In this document: piece after piece, positions 16,783 through 26,732 of the stretch
Layout: each line of letters begins with the position of its first letter
How positions within the stretch are numbered: position 1 is the first letter of the stretch
Assembly (NCBI GenBank): GCA_963974715.1
Contig: CAXBDK010000008.1
Location: 124,001-188,000, forward strand
Direction of reading: 5' to 3'
Source of the DNA: Sediminicola sp963974715
GTDB lineage: Bacteria > Bacteroidota > Bacteroidia > Flavobacteriales > Flavobacteriaceae
DNA length: 64,000 nt
Translations under genes and position numbers: made by a program
Notes under the pieces: model-generated
Databases searched by the model: none
Told to the model about the DNA's origin: nothing
Seen by the model: only the letters and a program-made list of their open reading frames with translations

Positions 16783-19641
16783 TTAGAGTTTTGATACTTT
16801 TCCAGGTACCGGATGGCCCCAGAGCTCCAATATCATGACCGCTTTGTTGCGTACCTTTTCGTTTCGGTCCAACAGTGCCATTTTCAGCAAAGGTTCAAAT
16901 CTGCTATCCCCTATTTTTTCGATCAGATAAAGTACCGCTTGTTTTAATTTCACATCCTTCCTTCCCAACAAAGCATGGTAACATTCCGCCTCACTGTACA
17001 TCGTAAGGTCCAGTTTATTGGCCTGTTCCTTTGAAAGAGCTTCCAAAAGTGCGGATTCGGCCACAGGGATCAGATCTTTTTTTAATTGGTTGTCCAGGAT
17101 ATTGTCCAGAAACTCTATGGCATTAATACGTTGTTCCTCTTGCCCGTTCATCATGGTGTTGAAAATGGAATCGATATCCTCTGGAGGGTATTTAATTCCC
17201 AGGAATCGGAAGATACGCTGTAATTGCCTATCCAGACGTTGCTCCAATAAATGGATCAGACCGTTTCGGGCTTCCTGTTCTTCGATGGCCTGTGGACCGT
17301 GGTCCATTTTTTTGTACTGTATGACTATCTGGGAATGTATTACGGACAGGGTAGTTTGATAAAGATTGCATTCGTCCAAGATTTTGTCCACCACGAACCG
17401 ATCTTTTATATACAGGTTTGGATGATGCCATTTTATTCTTTTAAGGGCCTCAATGGCCTCTATTTTTATGGCATGTTCGGAATCATCCGTTAATTTCATC
17501 AGAACGGTAACGGCTTTTTGGGAGGCAAACCTTTCCACAATGGCCACAAAATGGATGGCATCCTCCAGCTCCACCAATTCCTTCTGTATCTTCACCATCA
17601 AAATATCCATAATTGGCTCCCCAAAATTAAAAAGGGCCCTGATGGCGCTCTTCCTTGTTTCCCTAATCGATAAAAAAGGGATGATCCCATCAATGAACCG
17701 CTTATCCAAGGTTTTGGATGCGCTGTAGATCGCAGCTTTGGCAATTGCAATGTTCTTGGAAGGGAGCTGTTCCCATATCACATGGTAAAGTTCCTTTACC
17801 TTGGCATTGCCGATAGCTTCCAGAATGGCCAACATTTTATGCATGGCCTGTTCGGAAGATCGTATTTCCCTATAGTGCTCCAATGCTTTTTTAAGCCTAT
17901 TTTCCAAGCTAAAGCGTTCCTGAAGAAAGGGATTGTTGCGCAGTTCTGAAGAGAGCCCTATGAGAGCAGCGTTCGCTATAGTGGCATCATCACTGTTCAA
18001 ATATCGGTCAAAGAGTTCTACCGTATCCTTATCGTAGTTTTTTACCAGATAGCGAAATGCCGCAGTGGTGACCTGTTGATCGTCATCGTATACCATGGTC
18101 TCCATTTGAAAGCACAGATTGGCCGATTTTAAAAAATAGAGGTTTTCGATCGCCAAGGCCCTTACCTTGGAGGAGGGATGGGAAAGAAGTGATTCGATGG
18201 CAAAGAAAAAGCGCTCGTTCTTTACTTCCAAGGTCTTCTGCAGCATATATAAGATCTGTCCCTCCGTACCGTTGTGGAATACCCGGATCACCGTATCCAC
18301 AATGGAGGTTACCGGAATCTCATTTTTGGCCGCCCTGTCTTTTTTGACGTGCGAAACCTCCAACATCCGCTTGAACGATATCACATATTCCTCGCGCAGG
18401 CGATAAATAAAATAAAGCCAGATACAGATAAGGACAATTATGATCAAACTGATATACGTGGCGGCAATGGAGAGTCCGTTGATGAAAAATATAAGTATAA
18501 ATCCCGCCAATCCGGTAGCTATACTGTCCACCACAACATCGGTAAAGGTCTTGGTCTTTTTTTTCTTGTCTATGGGAATTGGAATGGAAAGCAGTTCGGT
18601 GGCCGCTTTGTTCACGGATTGTTTTAAACTCCCGTCCACTACCTTGATCAGCACCACTACCCACAACTGGGGCACGAACAATAACAGCATGGATCCCACT
18701 ACGATGCCGGAAGGGAGCCAGAGCAGGGACTTCCCTACCCCAAAGGTGCCCACGATCCTCTGGGTCAGAAAAAGTTGTATCAAAAGGGATATTACACTAA
18801 GGGTGGAAAACCAGAATCCAAAGAAAGATGTAAGGTCATCCTGGTCATCGATCAATCTGGAGGCGTACTCACTGTACTGGTAATCCACCAGCTTTGCCAC
18901 TAGGACACTTATGCCCACCACAATGGCAATAAGGCTCAACAGCCTATCCTGTTTAATAAGCCTGAAAGGGGAATCCCCTTTGGTCTTGGAGCGCAGGGAT
19001 ACCTGAAAAGGGTTTAGTTCAATTACCTCATTTTTCCAGATATACCTTGTAATCGGCAGACAGCCCGCCAATACGATCGATGCTATAAAAAGCAGGTTTT
19101 CCGTGGCGATCACCGTGGTGAGCAACGAGGTCAGATATCCCCCGAAAATGCCTCCGCCAATGGCACCGGCCCCTATAAAACCGAACACCCTTTTTGCCTC
19201 CCTTACATTGTATACCAAATTGGCCAAAATCCAAAATTGTGACGCAGTAAGAAGACCGAAGATGGCCACCCACACGTAGGGAACGTACAAAAAATATCCT
19301 TTGCCCAAATTTAGGTTGAAGGCAAGTCCAAAGATCACCAAACAGATAATGGCCCCGATAAGGGTCCTTTCTATCACCTTGTTCAGGGAATATTTTTCTA
19401 AAAGCCTATCGTAAAAATACGACCCCACAACGGCCATGATGGCAGTGAGCACGTAGCCCAAGGGCAAGGCGTCGGATCCGAGTTCGGAAAGGAAAAGGGA
19501 ATTTATGGTAGGCTTTACTATAAGCAGGGTAGTGATCAACAAAAAAATATTAAGCTGCAACAAAAAGGTTTTGTTCAACTCACTTTCCTTAATATCAAAA
19601 ACTTTTAAAATGGTCCCTTTGAGGGTATTTAAGATCAACAT
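16783..19641 (-). CDS. ATP/ADP-translocase-like (NTT/Npt) carrier with C-terminal HEAT repeats
   Basis: 952 residues. Residues 1 to about 420 hold 11-12 membrane segments; a loop with GSLKQSVNKAATELLSIPIP followed by a Lys-rich stretch and TFTDVVVDSIATG corresponds to the conserved region of the nucleotide transporter (NTT) superfamily. From about 440 to 940 there are helical HEAT-type repeats (for example SSKVRALAIENL, EHAIKIEAIEALKRI, NEKVRNKAVMILELWG), expected in the cytoplasm. Canonical NTTs exchange ATP and ADP or import NTPs; members fused to HEAT repeats occur in free-living bacteria and their substrates are largely untested. It stands among envelope and glycan genes, next to an exported ATP-dependent enzyme. 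Confidence 0.75.
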   Translation of the reverse strand: MLILNTLKGTILKVFDIKESELNKTFLLQLNIFLLITTLLIVKPTINSLFLSELGSDALPLGYVLTAIMAVVGSYFYDRLLEKYSLNKVIERTLIGAIICLVIFGLAFNLNLGKGYFLYVPYVWVAIFGLLTASQFWILANLVYNVREAKRVFGFIGAGAIGGGIFGGYLTSLLTTVIATENLLFIASIVLAGCLPITRYIWKNEVIELNPFQVSLRSKTKGDSPFRLIKQDRLLSLIAIVVGISVLVAKLVDYQYSEYASRLIDDQDDLTSFFGFWFSTLSVISLLIQLFLTQRIVGTFGVGKSLLWLPSGIVVGSMLLLFVPQLWVVVLIKVVDGSLKQSVNKAATELLSIPIPIDKKKKTKTFTDVVVDSIATGLAGFILIFFINGLSIAATYISLIIIVLICIWLYFIYRLREEYVISFKRMLEVSHVKKDRAAKNEIPVTSIVDTVIRVFHNGTEGQILYMLQKTLEVKNERFFFAIESLLSHPSSKVRALAIENLYFLKSANLCFQMETMVYDDDQQVTTAAFRYLVKNYDKDTVELFDRYLNSDDATIANAALIGLSSELRNNPFLQERFSLENRLKKALEHYREIRSSEQAMHKMLAILEAIGNAKVKELYHVIWEQLPSKNIAIAKAAIYSASKTLDKRFIDGIIPFLSIRETRKSAIRALFNFGEPIMDILMVKIQKELVELEDAIHFVAIVERFASQKAVTVLMKLTDDSEHAIKIEAIEALKRIKWHHPNLYIKDRFVVDKILDECNLYQTTLSVIHSQIVIQYKKMDHGPQAIEEQEARNGLIHLLEQRLDRQLQRIFRFLGIKYPPEDIDSIFNTMMNGQEEQRINAIEFLDNILDNQLKKDLIPVAESALLEALSKEQANKLDLTMYSEAECYHALLGRKDVKLKQAVLYLIEKIGDSRFEPLLKMALLDRNEKVRNKAVMILELWGHPVPGKVSKL

Positions 19642-19787
19642 GTAAATTTTGCTTCCATTATAATGGCACAGCTACTTGAACAACCCACCTGTGGAACCAC
19701 CTTAAGGACATTCCACTGATATTAATTAGTACAAATTATCCGAAACTAAAATAGGTCGGGTAATCGCTGCTGCCCATACATCTAACC

Positions 19788-20693
19788 TTATAGAAAGGTA
19801 TTTCGAAGGGCTTTCTCCACAGGTGCCACCAAGTTCCTTATAATCTGCTCCCCTGCGGAATCGTCCACCAGGGCTACAAGGATATAACGTCTACTTCCTT
19901 CAGGGCCCCACACCAAAATGGAATCGGAATGGAAGGTCTTCCAGGAACCCGATTTTCTAAAGAGTCGGGCCGTGGGCGCTATACGGTCCAACGTGTTCAC
20001 AAATTTATGGTGCAGTTCCGGATTTTCCATAATCCCCAGCATTTGTTTGGAACGTTTTGGGTTTACAAGCTGTCCGTTGGCCAATAGATAGTAATATCGG
20101 CAAACCTGCATTACATTGGCGGCATGGCTAAGGTTCTTAAGGGGTTCCCTATTGGTTTCCCCACCACCTCCGTACCGCTTTCCCACCCAAAGGCCGCCGC
20201 CATGCCGCTTATCGTACAGTTCATATTTGGAATCGGTCATCACGGATTCTATCTTCCCATAGCCCAACCGGTCTATCATCCTGGTGGAAGCTTGGTTGTC
20301 CGATTTGCTGATCATTAACCGTAGATCTCTCCTTACTTCGGGGGTTTCCAAAAGCTCCCCTTTTTCCAAGGCATCCATGGCCGCCAAAAGCACCGCTATT
20401 TTTGGAAGGCTTGCAGCGTACATCATATAGTTTCCGTTTATTCGGGCGAACTTAACGTTCTCTGGGTCACTAAGATCCACAACACCAACGGCCATCTTCT
20501 TTTGGTCCATCAATCGCTTCCATTGGGGGTTTGCCGCCAGTTGCTTTTCCAAATTGCGCTGCAATTGGGAATTGAACTGCGATTGAAGGGGTTTTATGAT
20601 ACTGTTTCCCGCAAACAGGGGCAAGTCGTTCTGGGCGTACATCCCTGTAACGCAAAAGAAAACGGTCAATGTCAGTTTTACGCTAAATTTCAT
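19788..20693 (-). CDS. Exported class-A-type serine hydrolase (second copy)
   Basis: 301 residues from the ATG at 20693, where a signal peptide (core TLTVFFCVTGMYAQ) begins; an upstream in-frame ATG at 20831 would add 46 residues that do not look like a signal. Active-site motifs are S95-L-P-K98, S131-D-N133 and K247-S-G249, so the catalytic set of class A beta-lactamase-fold hydrolases is complete. It is only distantly similar to the product of 15501-16760. The substrate may be a beta-lactam, murein peptide or ester. It is probably monocistronic, with 145-220 bp gaps on each side. Confidence 0.83.
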   Translation of the reverse strand: MKFSVKLTLTVFFCVTGMYAQNDLPLFAGNSIIKPLQSQFNSQLQRNLEKQLAANPQWKRLMDQKKMAVGVVDLSDPENVKFARINGNYMMYAASLPKIAVLLAAMDALEKGELLETPEVRRDLRLMISKSDNQASTRMIDRLGYGKIESVMTDSKYELYDKRHGGGLWVGKRYGGGGETNREPLKNLSHAANVMQVCRYYYLLANGQLVNPKRSKQMLGIMENPELHHKFVNTLDRIAPTARLFRKSGSWKTFHSDSILVWGPEGSRRYILVALVDDSAGEQIIRNLVAPVEKALRNTFL

Positions 20694-20913
20694 ACGGACT
20701 ACTTTCTTGTACAACGGTATAAATGTATTAAAATTATAACGTTTGGCAGAAGAAATTTTTAGGGGCCATCCCTCTAATTTCCATGCCGTCACATAACTGG
20801 CAAAGTACAAAAATATCACTTCGCTGCGCAACTGGGCACAACTATTTTATTGTAGTCCGAAACGGGCCGTAAAACGTCCATACAAGTGCATTTTTTCGGC
20901 AGGGAATTCCGGA

Positions 20914-22305
20914 TCATTCGCTTCCCAAAAACCGACCGAACCATTTTCCCGAGGATTTAATGATCCGCTCCTGGGTTTTAAAATCAACATATACCAGACC
21001 AAAACGGGGATGATATCCTTCCGCCCATTCAAAATTGTCCATCAATGTCCACACGAAATACCCGTGAACCCGCATCCCTTCCATTTTCGCCCTATGTACC
21101 TGCCGCAGATATTCTTGGATATAGGCAGTCCGTTCCGGGTCGTGCACTTGTCCGTTATGGACACGATCATTAAAGGCCGCCCCATTTTCGGTAATTATTA
21201 TTTTCTTTATTCCCATATACCCATTGAACTTTGCTATCATTTGGTAGATACTGGGAGGGTATACTTCCCACCCCATTAGGGTGGTCCTTACGTCCCGTTG
21301 GGTTGCCTTAACAATTTTGGCACGGAGGTATGGCACCGTATAACTGTGCCTTACCACTTCCCTGGTATAGTTTTGTATTCCAATGAAATCGAAGTTAAAG
21401 GTACTGTCCTCCGCATCCCCCGCTTGCATATATTTCTCCAACCGTCTCAATATGGGCACTGTTTCCATTGGGTACCCCATTCCCAGTGACGGCTCCAAAA
21501 AAAGTCGGTTCAAAAGGGCATCGGCCTTTTTTGCTGCCCTATGATCTTTGGGCAGATCTCTATAGGGAGTTATCTGTGAGCAGGAAAAGGTGGTGCCCAC
21601 CAGTGCTCCTTGGACCAGGGACCTTAGGATCCTGCCGCCCAATGCCTGACATAGCACGGCGTGGTGGACTGCCGGCAAAAAATTGCGCAGTCCTTTACTT
21701 CCAGGGGCATGTACCCCCAAAAAATAGCCAGCCCCGGTAAATACCATGGGTTCATTGAGCACCATCCAGTTTTTTACCCGATCCCCGAACCGTTCCGCAC
21801 AAAGTGTTACGTAGTCGCCAAACCAAGAGACGATTTCCCTATTGGTCCACCCGCCTTTGCGCTGTAGGGCCAATGGAAGGTCCCAATGGTAAAGGGTGAT
21901 CCATGGGGTGAGGCCACATTGCATGCAGAAATCGATTATCCGATCGTAAAAATCGACACCCTTTTCACTTATCTGCCCTGTCCCATTTGGAAGAAGGCGC
22001 GACCAAGATAAGGAAAACCTGTAATGCTCAACGTTCATTTTTTTCAAGAGCAGGATATCCGATTCATAGGTATTATAGAAGTCACATGCCGTCCTGCCGT
22101 GGTGGCCTTGGAAAACGGTCCCTTTCTGCGCCGTAAAATGATCCCAGATGGACATACCCTTGTCATGTACGTCGAAAGCACCTTCGATCTGGTAGGCGGC
22201 CGTTGATATTCCCCAGGCAAAATCGGAACCGAAATCATGGGGGCTTAGTTCAAAATTTTTCAATGCGGTCGTTTTGGAAAATAATTTATCGGTCCCTATA
22301 CACAT
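20914..22305 (-). CDS. GH1 family beta-glucosidase
   Basis: 463 residues, normal for glycoside hydrolase family 1. Acid/base E185 is in NWMVLNEP and nucleophile E373 in IITENGAAFND; the family signature FAWGISTAAYQIEG is at residues 29-42. No signal peptide, so it acts in the cytoplasm, hydrolysing beta-linked di- or oligosaccharides. The ATG at 22305 overlaps the end of the glycosyltransferase gene by 10 bp, which points to translational coupling; longer open sequence upstream has no homology. Coupling of a beta-glucosidase with a glycosyltransferase suggests turnover of one glycoconjugate, for instance a glycolipid, but that is inference. Confidence 0.92.
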   Translation of the reverse strand: MCIGTDKLFSKTTALKNFELSPHDFGSDFAWGISTAAYQIEGAFDVHDKGMSIWDHFTAQKGTVFQGHHGRTACDFYNTYESDILLLKKMNVEHYRFSLSWSRLLPNGTGQISEKGVDFYDRIIDFCMQCGLTPWITLYHWDLPLALQRKGGWTNREIVSWFGDYVTLCAERFGDRVKNWMVLNEPMVFTGAGYFLGVHAPGSKGLRNFLPAVHHAVLCQALGGRILRSLVQGALVGTTFSCSQITPYRDLPKDHRAAKKADALLNRLFLEPSLGMGYPMETVPILRRLEKYMQAGDAEDSTFNFDFIGIQNYTREVVRHSYTVPYLRAKIVKATQRDVRTTLMGWEVYPPSIYQMIAKFNGYMGIKKIIITENGAAFNDRVHNGQVHDPERTAYIQEYLRQVHRAKMEGMRVHGYFVWTLMDNFEWAEGYHPRFGLVYVDFKTQERIIKSSGKWFGRFLGSE

Positions 22306-23282
22306 TCTTCCAAGAGTTGGGCAATAATAGCGGCAGTCAGGTCCGGATACTGTATTTCCACTTTTGAACCGCTGTCCACCCATTCCCGTATGTCCTCTGT
22401 AAATTTGCCCTTCAGCGCCTTTAAGGTAGGGACCCCCATTTGGGCAAGTGCCGCCGCATTGCATTGTTGTTCATATTGCCCCTTCATGGGGATTACCAAT
22501 AATTTTTTGCCCATAAAAAGGGCCTCTGCGGGGGTCTCGAAGCCAGCCCCACAAAGAATGCCCCTACTACTGGCCATACTACTGATAAACGCGTCATTGG
22601 TAATGGGCCTGATGGTAATATCACGATGGACAATGGCCTTGCGGTGATGCTTGGAAAACACTTCCCACTTGACCCCTTTTAACCGTGAAAGGACCTTCAG
22701 TATCTTATCATCGCTATATGAGGGAAGGTAGACGGTATAATGGTCCCCGTTGGAAATGGGGGCCTTTCTTATATCCTGTCGGATCACAGGGGTGAAAATA
22801 TTGTCTTGATAGCCTTTAAAATGAAAGCCGTACTGTTTGGAAGTCGGTGCGTAGTTCTTTAGGATAAAATGTCCAAAAGCGTCCTTTTTCTTGGGTTGGG
22901 GCACTTCCGGCAATAGAACGGCGGCCTGATGGCTCAGCGCTATACATGCCCTGTCCCTTATCTTACAGGCCCAAGCGGATACAGGTTCAAAATCATTGAT
23001 GACCAGGTCGTACTTGTGGATGGGCAGGGACTTCACTTCCTTTTGGAGCCTGTGCGAATTGGTCTTCAGATAGGTCTTCCACATATCTACCCCTCCCTTT
23101 TTTCCAAAGATGAAGCTCAGGCCCTTAAGTTGATAGGTCACCGGATAGGGAAGGTCTATATCGGCTTGGGTACCGCTTACCAAAAGATCCAGTTCATTAT
23201 TTTTTTGTAGATAAGGAATGATGTCCCTTGCCCGGCTAAGGTGCCCGTTTCCTGTTCCCTGAATGGCATACAGTATTTTCAT
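22296..23282 (-). CDS. Glycosyltransferase (GT28/MurG-like, MJ1255/VC2487 type)
   Basis: 328 residues from ATG 23282, which immediately precedes the first strand MKILYAIQGTGNGHLSRA, a nucleotide-sugar-transferase N-terminal motif with a Gly-rich turn and GH. The C-terminal half has SSMASSRGILCGAGFETPAEALFMGKKLLVIP, the donor-binding signature of GT-B enzymes of the UDP-glycosyltransferase/MurG group. It is probably cytoplasmic and membrane associated. The donor and acceptor sugars are unknown. It overlaps the GH1 gene downstream and lies 155 bp from the PBP gene. Confidence 0.8.
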   Translation of the reverse strand: MKILYAIQGTGNGHLSRARDIIPYLQKNNELDLLVSGTQADIDLPYPVTYQLKGLSFIFGKKGGVDMWKTYLKTNSHRLQKEVKSLPIHKYDLVINDFEPVSAWACKIRDRACIALSHQAAVLLPEVPQPKKKDAFGHFILKNYAPTSKQYGFHFKGYQDNIFTPVIRQDIRKAPISNGDHYTVYLPSYSDDKILKVLSRLKGVKWEVFSKHHRKAIVHRDITIRPITNDAFISSMASSRGILCGAGFETPAEALFMGKKLLVIPMKGQYEQQCNAAALAQMGVPTLKALKGKFTEDIREWVDSGSKVEIQYPDLTAAIIAQLLEECV

Positions 23283-23437
23283 ACGCTCCGTATTGCAAAT
23301 GGTAAGGGAACAAGGTATCCCCAAACCATTCATCAAAGATGCCACTATTGTGCCATAAAAATGGCCCCCTAATTTTAAGGTTGAGTTATTGGATCGTTAA
23401 GCTTTGTGCTTTAAAATTAGCCAGGGCACCTTGGGGA

Positions 23438-25852
23438 TCAAGGAAATTGGATAAGGCTGTCCGACCTCAACCTGATCAGGGCACTATCCACTTTTACGGT
23501 ATCCAGTTGAAGTGATGCGGGTACAATGCCCAAAATGGTATCCTGTTCCAAAGGGGCCAGTTCAATGGAGTTGAGGGAATCCCGTATCCTTAACCGTTCC
23601 AAATAGGTGGTATCGGCCACCGCATACGCATGTGCTTCCCCTGCCGGCAGTTCACTATGGGCCATACAGGGAAAATAATTGAAGTCATACTCGAAATTGG
23701 TGAGCAGTGGCCTCCTCCAGTAACTAAGGTTTTTAAAGATGGATGCCACGATGGGCAGGGCGGTATTGGCCCCCGAGCCCATGTTTGTAGAGCCAAATTG
23801 CACCCGTTTGTCGAAGGTACCTACCCAAGAACCTATCACCAGCTCAGGGGAGCAGGCTATAAACCAACCATCCCCATTGTTTTGGGTAGTCCCGGTCTTT
23901 CCGATCAGATTGAATGGAATTTCATACCCCATCAAACGTCCTGCCGTTCCTTCCCGGACCACCCCTTCCATCATTTTCTGCAAGACCTTTATGTTCTTGG
24001 TACTGGCCACCCGTTCCCCATAACTAGGTTCTGCCTGGTACAACAGTTTTCCGTGCTCATCCTCGATACGTTCTATGGCATAGGGCTTAATTTTATGGCC
24101 CCCATTGGAGATACTGGCATAGGCAGTGACCATTTCAAAAAGGCTTATATCCGCCGTGCCCAAAACAATGGACGGTACCTTGGGCAGCGTTGTTTCCACT
24201 CCCATTTTTTTAGCCTGTTCCACTACCCTGTCGATACCCGTACGAAGTTGAATTGTGACCGATACCGTATTGATTGAATTTGCCAAGGCCCCTTGCATAC
24301 TATAACTGCCCCCATAGGTATGATCGGCATTTCGAGGTCGCCAATCCTCGTACTTACTGTAGGTGAGCAATTGATTGTCGTAAAAATCGCACGGTTTCTC
24401 CCCAGATTGCAAGGCCGCCAGATAGGTTATGGGCTTAAAGGTCGATCCTACTTGTCTGGGCGTGGTAATATTATCAGTCTGACTAAAACCGTAATCAATT
24501 CCTCCCACATATCCCATGATCCTACCCGATCGACTGCTAACGACCAATACCCCGGCGTGGAGCCGGTTTATACTCGTTACGATGGAATCTTCCAAAGACT
24601 GCAAACGGTCTTTGTACCCTTCCCCTATTACCCAGTACTTCCTGTTCTCGACAGTTTTTACGAAAGCCTTGATCTCGGCCTCCGTTTTCCCCTTGGCACG
24701 CATGGATCGGACTTCTTTGGTATCTTCCACTAATTTTCCGATCAGGGCCTCCTTCCCCCCTGCGGTAGTGGCCGCATCCCAATACCTGTCCATTAACTTT
24801 TGTAGTTGGTCCACCTGCCTTTGAAGGGCCGCTTCGGCATATTCCTGTATATTGGAATTTAAGGTAGTATAAATATTGAGCCCATCAGCTTCCAGATTGT
24901 AGATGTGTCCGTCCTCGGCGGGATTTTCTTCGGCCCATTGTGCAAATTCCTTCGCCACATAATCTTTATAGTAGGTAGAGAAGGAGGACGATTTCCTAGG
25001 CGTCTGGTAGTCCAGTTTCAAAGGTTTACTTTGCAACTCCACCAGATCTTCCTTTAGGAAATTATATTTTTTCATTTGTGACAGCACCACATTCCGTCTT
25101 AGTTCGGCCCTTTCTGGGAATACCCTAGGATTATAATAACTGGGCGCCTTCAAGAGGCCCACCAACGTAGCGCATTCCAAAAGGTCCAGATCCTGCGGAT
25201 TTTTATTAAAAAACCGGAACGCCGCCTTTTCAATTCCGTAAATATTTTCCCCAAAGGATACCGTATTAAAGTATAGGAGCAAGATTTCATCCTTGTCATA
25301 GATATTTTCCAGTCTCCTGGCGATAAATACCTCGCGTATCTTGTTAATGGGGGTCGACAGAAAAAACTGCTTTTCCCTTCCGAACAGGTTTTTTGCTACC
25401 TGCTGGGTAATGGTGCTGCCCCCGCCGGCGTTCTGCTGTAAGATTATCGACTTTACGAATACCCTCCCATAACTTTTGTAATCCACTCCGTGATGGTCAT
25501 AAAACCGCACATCCTCCGTAGCGACCAAGGCTTGTTTTAGGTAAGGTGAAATTTGGCTGCTATCGACATTGGAGCGGTTTTGTAGGTAATAATATCCAAT
25601 TGCTTCCTTTTTGGAGGCATAAATGGTGGAGGTAACCGGATTTTTAAGTCCCTTTAAATATTCCTTAGTGGGCAATTTTCCAAAAACGCCCAGATATATC
25701 AGAAAAATAAACGACAACAATCCAAGAAAACCGGAAAGTGATACATATAAAAGGGATTTAAAGGGGTGAGCCTTTATATATTTCCAAACTTTTTTGGCAA
25801 AAGCCATGCTTCTTTGCTTCGCTATCCGTAACCGATCCATGATCTGATGCAC
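23438..25852 (-). CDS. Class A penicillin-binding protein (PBP1A-type transglycosylase/transpeptidase)
   Basis: 804 residues. A short cytoplasmic tail and one membrane anchor (about 33-56) precede a GT51 domain with catalytic E113 in VATEDVRFYDHHG and GGSTITQQVAKN. The transpeptidase domain has S470-T-F-K473, S526-I-N528 and K652-T-G654. It polymerises and cross-links murein on the outer face of the inner membrane. All catalytic motifs are intact. The C-terminal 80 residues extend beyond the transpeptidase domain and contain no recognised domain. The first ATG (25852) gives the full cytoplasmic tail; ATGs at residues 5 and 16 are possible alternatives. Confidence 0.95.
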   Translation of the reverse strand: MHQIMDRLRIAKQRSMAFAKKVWKYIKAHPFKSLLYVSLSGFLGLLSFIFLIYLGVFGKLPTKEYLKGLKNPVTSTIYASKKEAIGYYYLQNRSNVDSSQISPYLKQALVATEDVRFYDHHGVDYKSYGRVFVKSIILQQNAGGGSTITQQVAKNLFGREKQFFLSTPINKIREVFIARRLENIYDKDEILLLYFNTVSFGENIYGIEKAAFRFFNKNPQDLDLLECATLVGLLKAPSYYNPRVFPERAELRRNVVLSQMKKYNFLKEDLVELQSKPLKLDYQTPRKSSSFSTYYKDYVAKEFAQWAEENPAEDGHIYNLEADGLNIYTTLNSNIQEYAEAALQRQVDQLQKLMDRYWDAATTAGGKEALIGKLVEDTKEVRSMRAKGKTEAEIKAFVKTVENRKYWVIGEGYKDRLQSLEDSIVTSINRLHAGVLVVSSRSGRIMGYVGGIDYGFSQTDNITTPRQVGSTFKPITYLAALQSGEKPCDFYDNQLLTYSKYEDWRPRNADHTYGGSYSMQGALANSINTVSVTIQLRTGIDRVVEQAKKMGVETTLPKVPSIVLGTADISLFEMVTAYASISNGGHKIKPYAIERIEDEHGKLLYQAEPSYGERVASTKNIKVLQKMMEGVVREGTAGRLMGYEIPFNLIGKTGTTQNNGDGWFIACSPELVIGSWVGTFDKRVQFGSTNMGSGANTALPIVASIFKNLSYWRRPLLTNFEYDFNYFPCMAHSELPAGEAHAYAVADTTYLERLRIRDSLNSIELAPLEQDTILGIVPASLQLDTVKVDSALIRLRSDSLIQFP

Positions 25853-26170
25853 TAATTTAGTAGGGGACCCAAAGAACCCGTTGACAGATTAAAAGTAGCC
25901 TATTTTTTGGAGCCCGAGTAAATTTCCTTCGCTTTTTTAATACAGAACATATTAAGGGCCGGGATACGATGTGGAACAATAGTATAACCACTATAACAGT
26001 ATTGGCAATAGCTATATGTAGCCAAAGTGTTACCTTTAGTATGTTGTCCCTAGGAAGGTGAAAATGAACTTTTGAGAGCAGATCTGCAAGATGGAGAGGG
26101 TTGGCAACTACCTTTGAACAACTGAAATATCTATGGACATTCTTGAAATAAAAACTTAAAATGTGTACAA
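25853..26170. other. Intergenic stretch between the PBP and DinB genes
   Basis: 318 bp between divergent genes. On the minus strand a TACTTTTA element about 40 bp before the PBP start may be its -7 box. I see no further gene, repeat or hairpin. Confidence 0.4.
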
Positions 26171-26632
26171 ATGGAAGAGGTGCAAAGAATAAAAAGCCTG
26201 TTCGATAAGATCTACAGGGGTCCCAATTGGATCGAGGTCGATATTATATCGGTGCTTTCAAAGCTGAGTGCCCAACAAGCGGCCAAGCGCATTCTACCAA
26301 AAAGCAACAGCATTTGGGAAATTGTGGTACATATGGTCCGTTGGAGGGAAAATGTGCTGCTCCGGGTACAGGGAACTGAAATAGCCACGCCCGTAACCAA
26401 TTATATCGAAACGGTGGAAAGGCCAACAGAGGCTGAATGGGTTTTGGTCCTGCAGGATATGGAACGTTCCCAAGAAAAATGGCTAGGCTATCTTTCCTCG
26501 GTAAAGGTGGAAGCGTTCGATAAAAGATATAGGCCAAACAATATGGATCATTATGACCATATCATGGGTATCCTACAGCACGATGCCTATCATCTGGGCC
26601 AAATCGCGATGCAGGTGAAATATACGCTGTAA
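26171..26632 (+). CDS. DinB family protein
   Basis: 153 residues with the four-helix DinB/YfiT pattern: HMVRWREN in helix 2 and a C-terminal QHDAYHLGQIA, which supply the three His metal ligands typical of the fold. Members include bacillithiol- or mycothiol-type transferases and metal-binding stress proteins; the substrate cannot be assigned. A stand-alone gene. A second DinB protein is encoded at 40858-41361. Confidence 0.85.
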   Translation: MEEVQRIKSLFDKIYRGPNWIEVDIISVLSKLSAQQAAKRILPKSNSIWEIVVHMVRWRENVLLRVQGTEIATPVTNYIETVERPTEAEWVLVLQDMERSQEKWLGYLSSVKVEAFDKRYRPNNMDHYDHIMGILQHDAYHLGQIAMQVKYTL

Positions 26633-26732
26633 GGGGAAGGCACAATGTCAATAATTGTTAGGTACCGCTATCCGTTGCTTTCGATTTTCAGCGTTTTCAA
26701 AAAAAGGCTTTCAACCCGTATAAAATAGGGAA

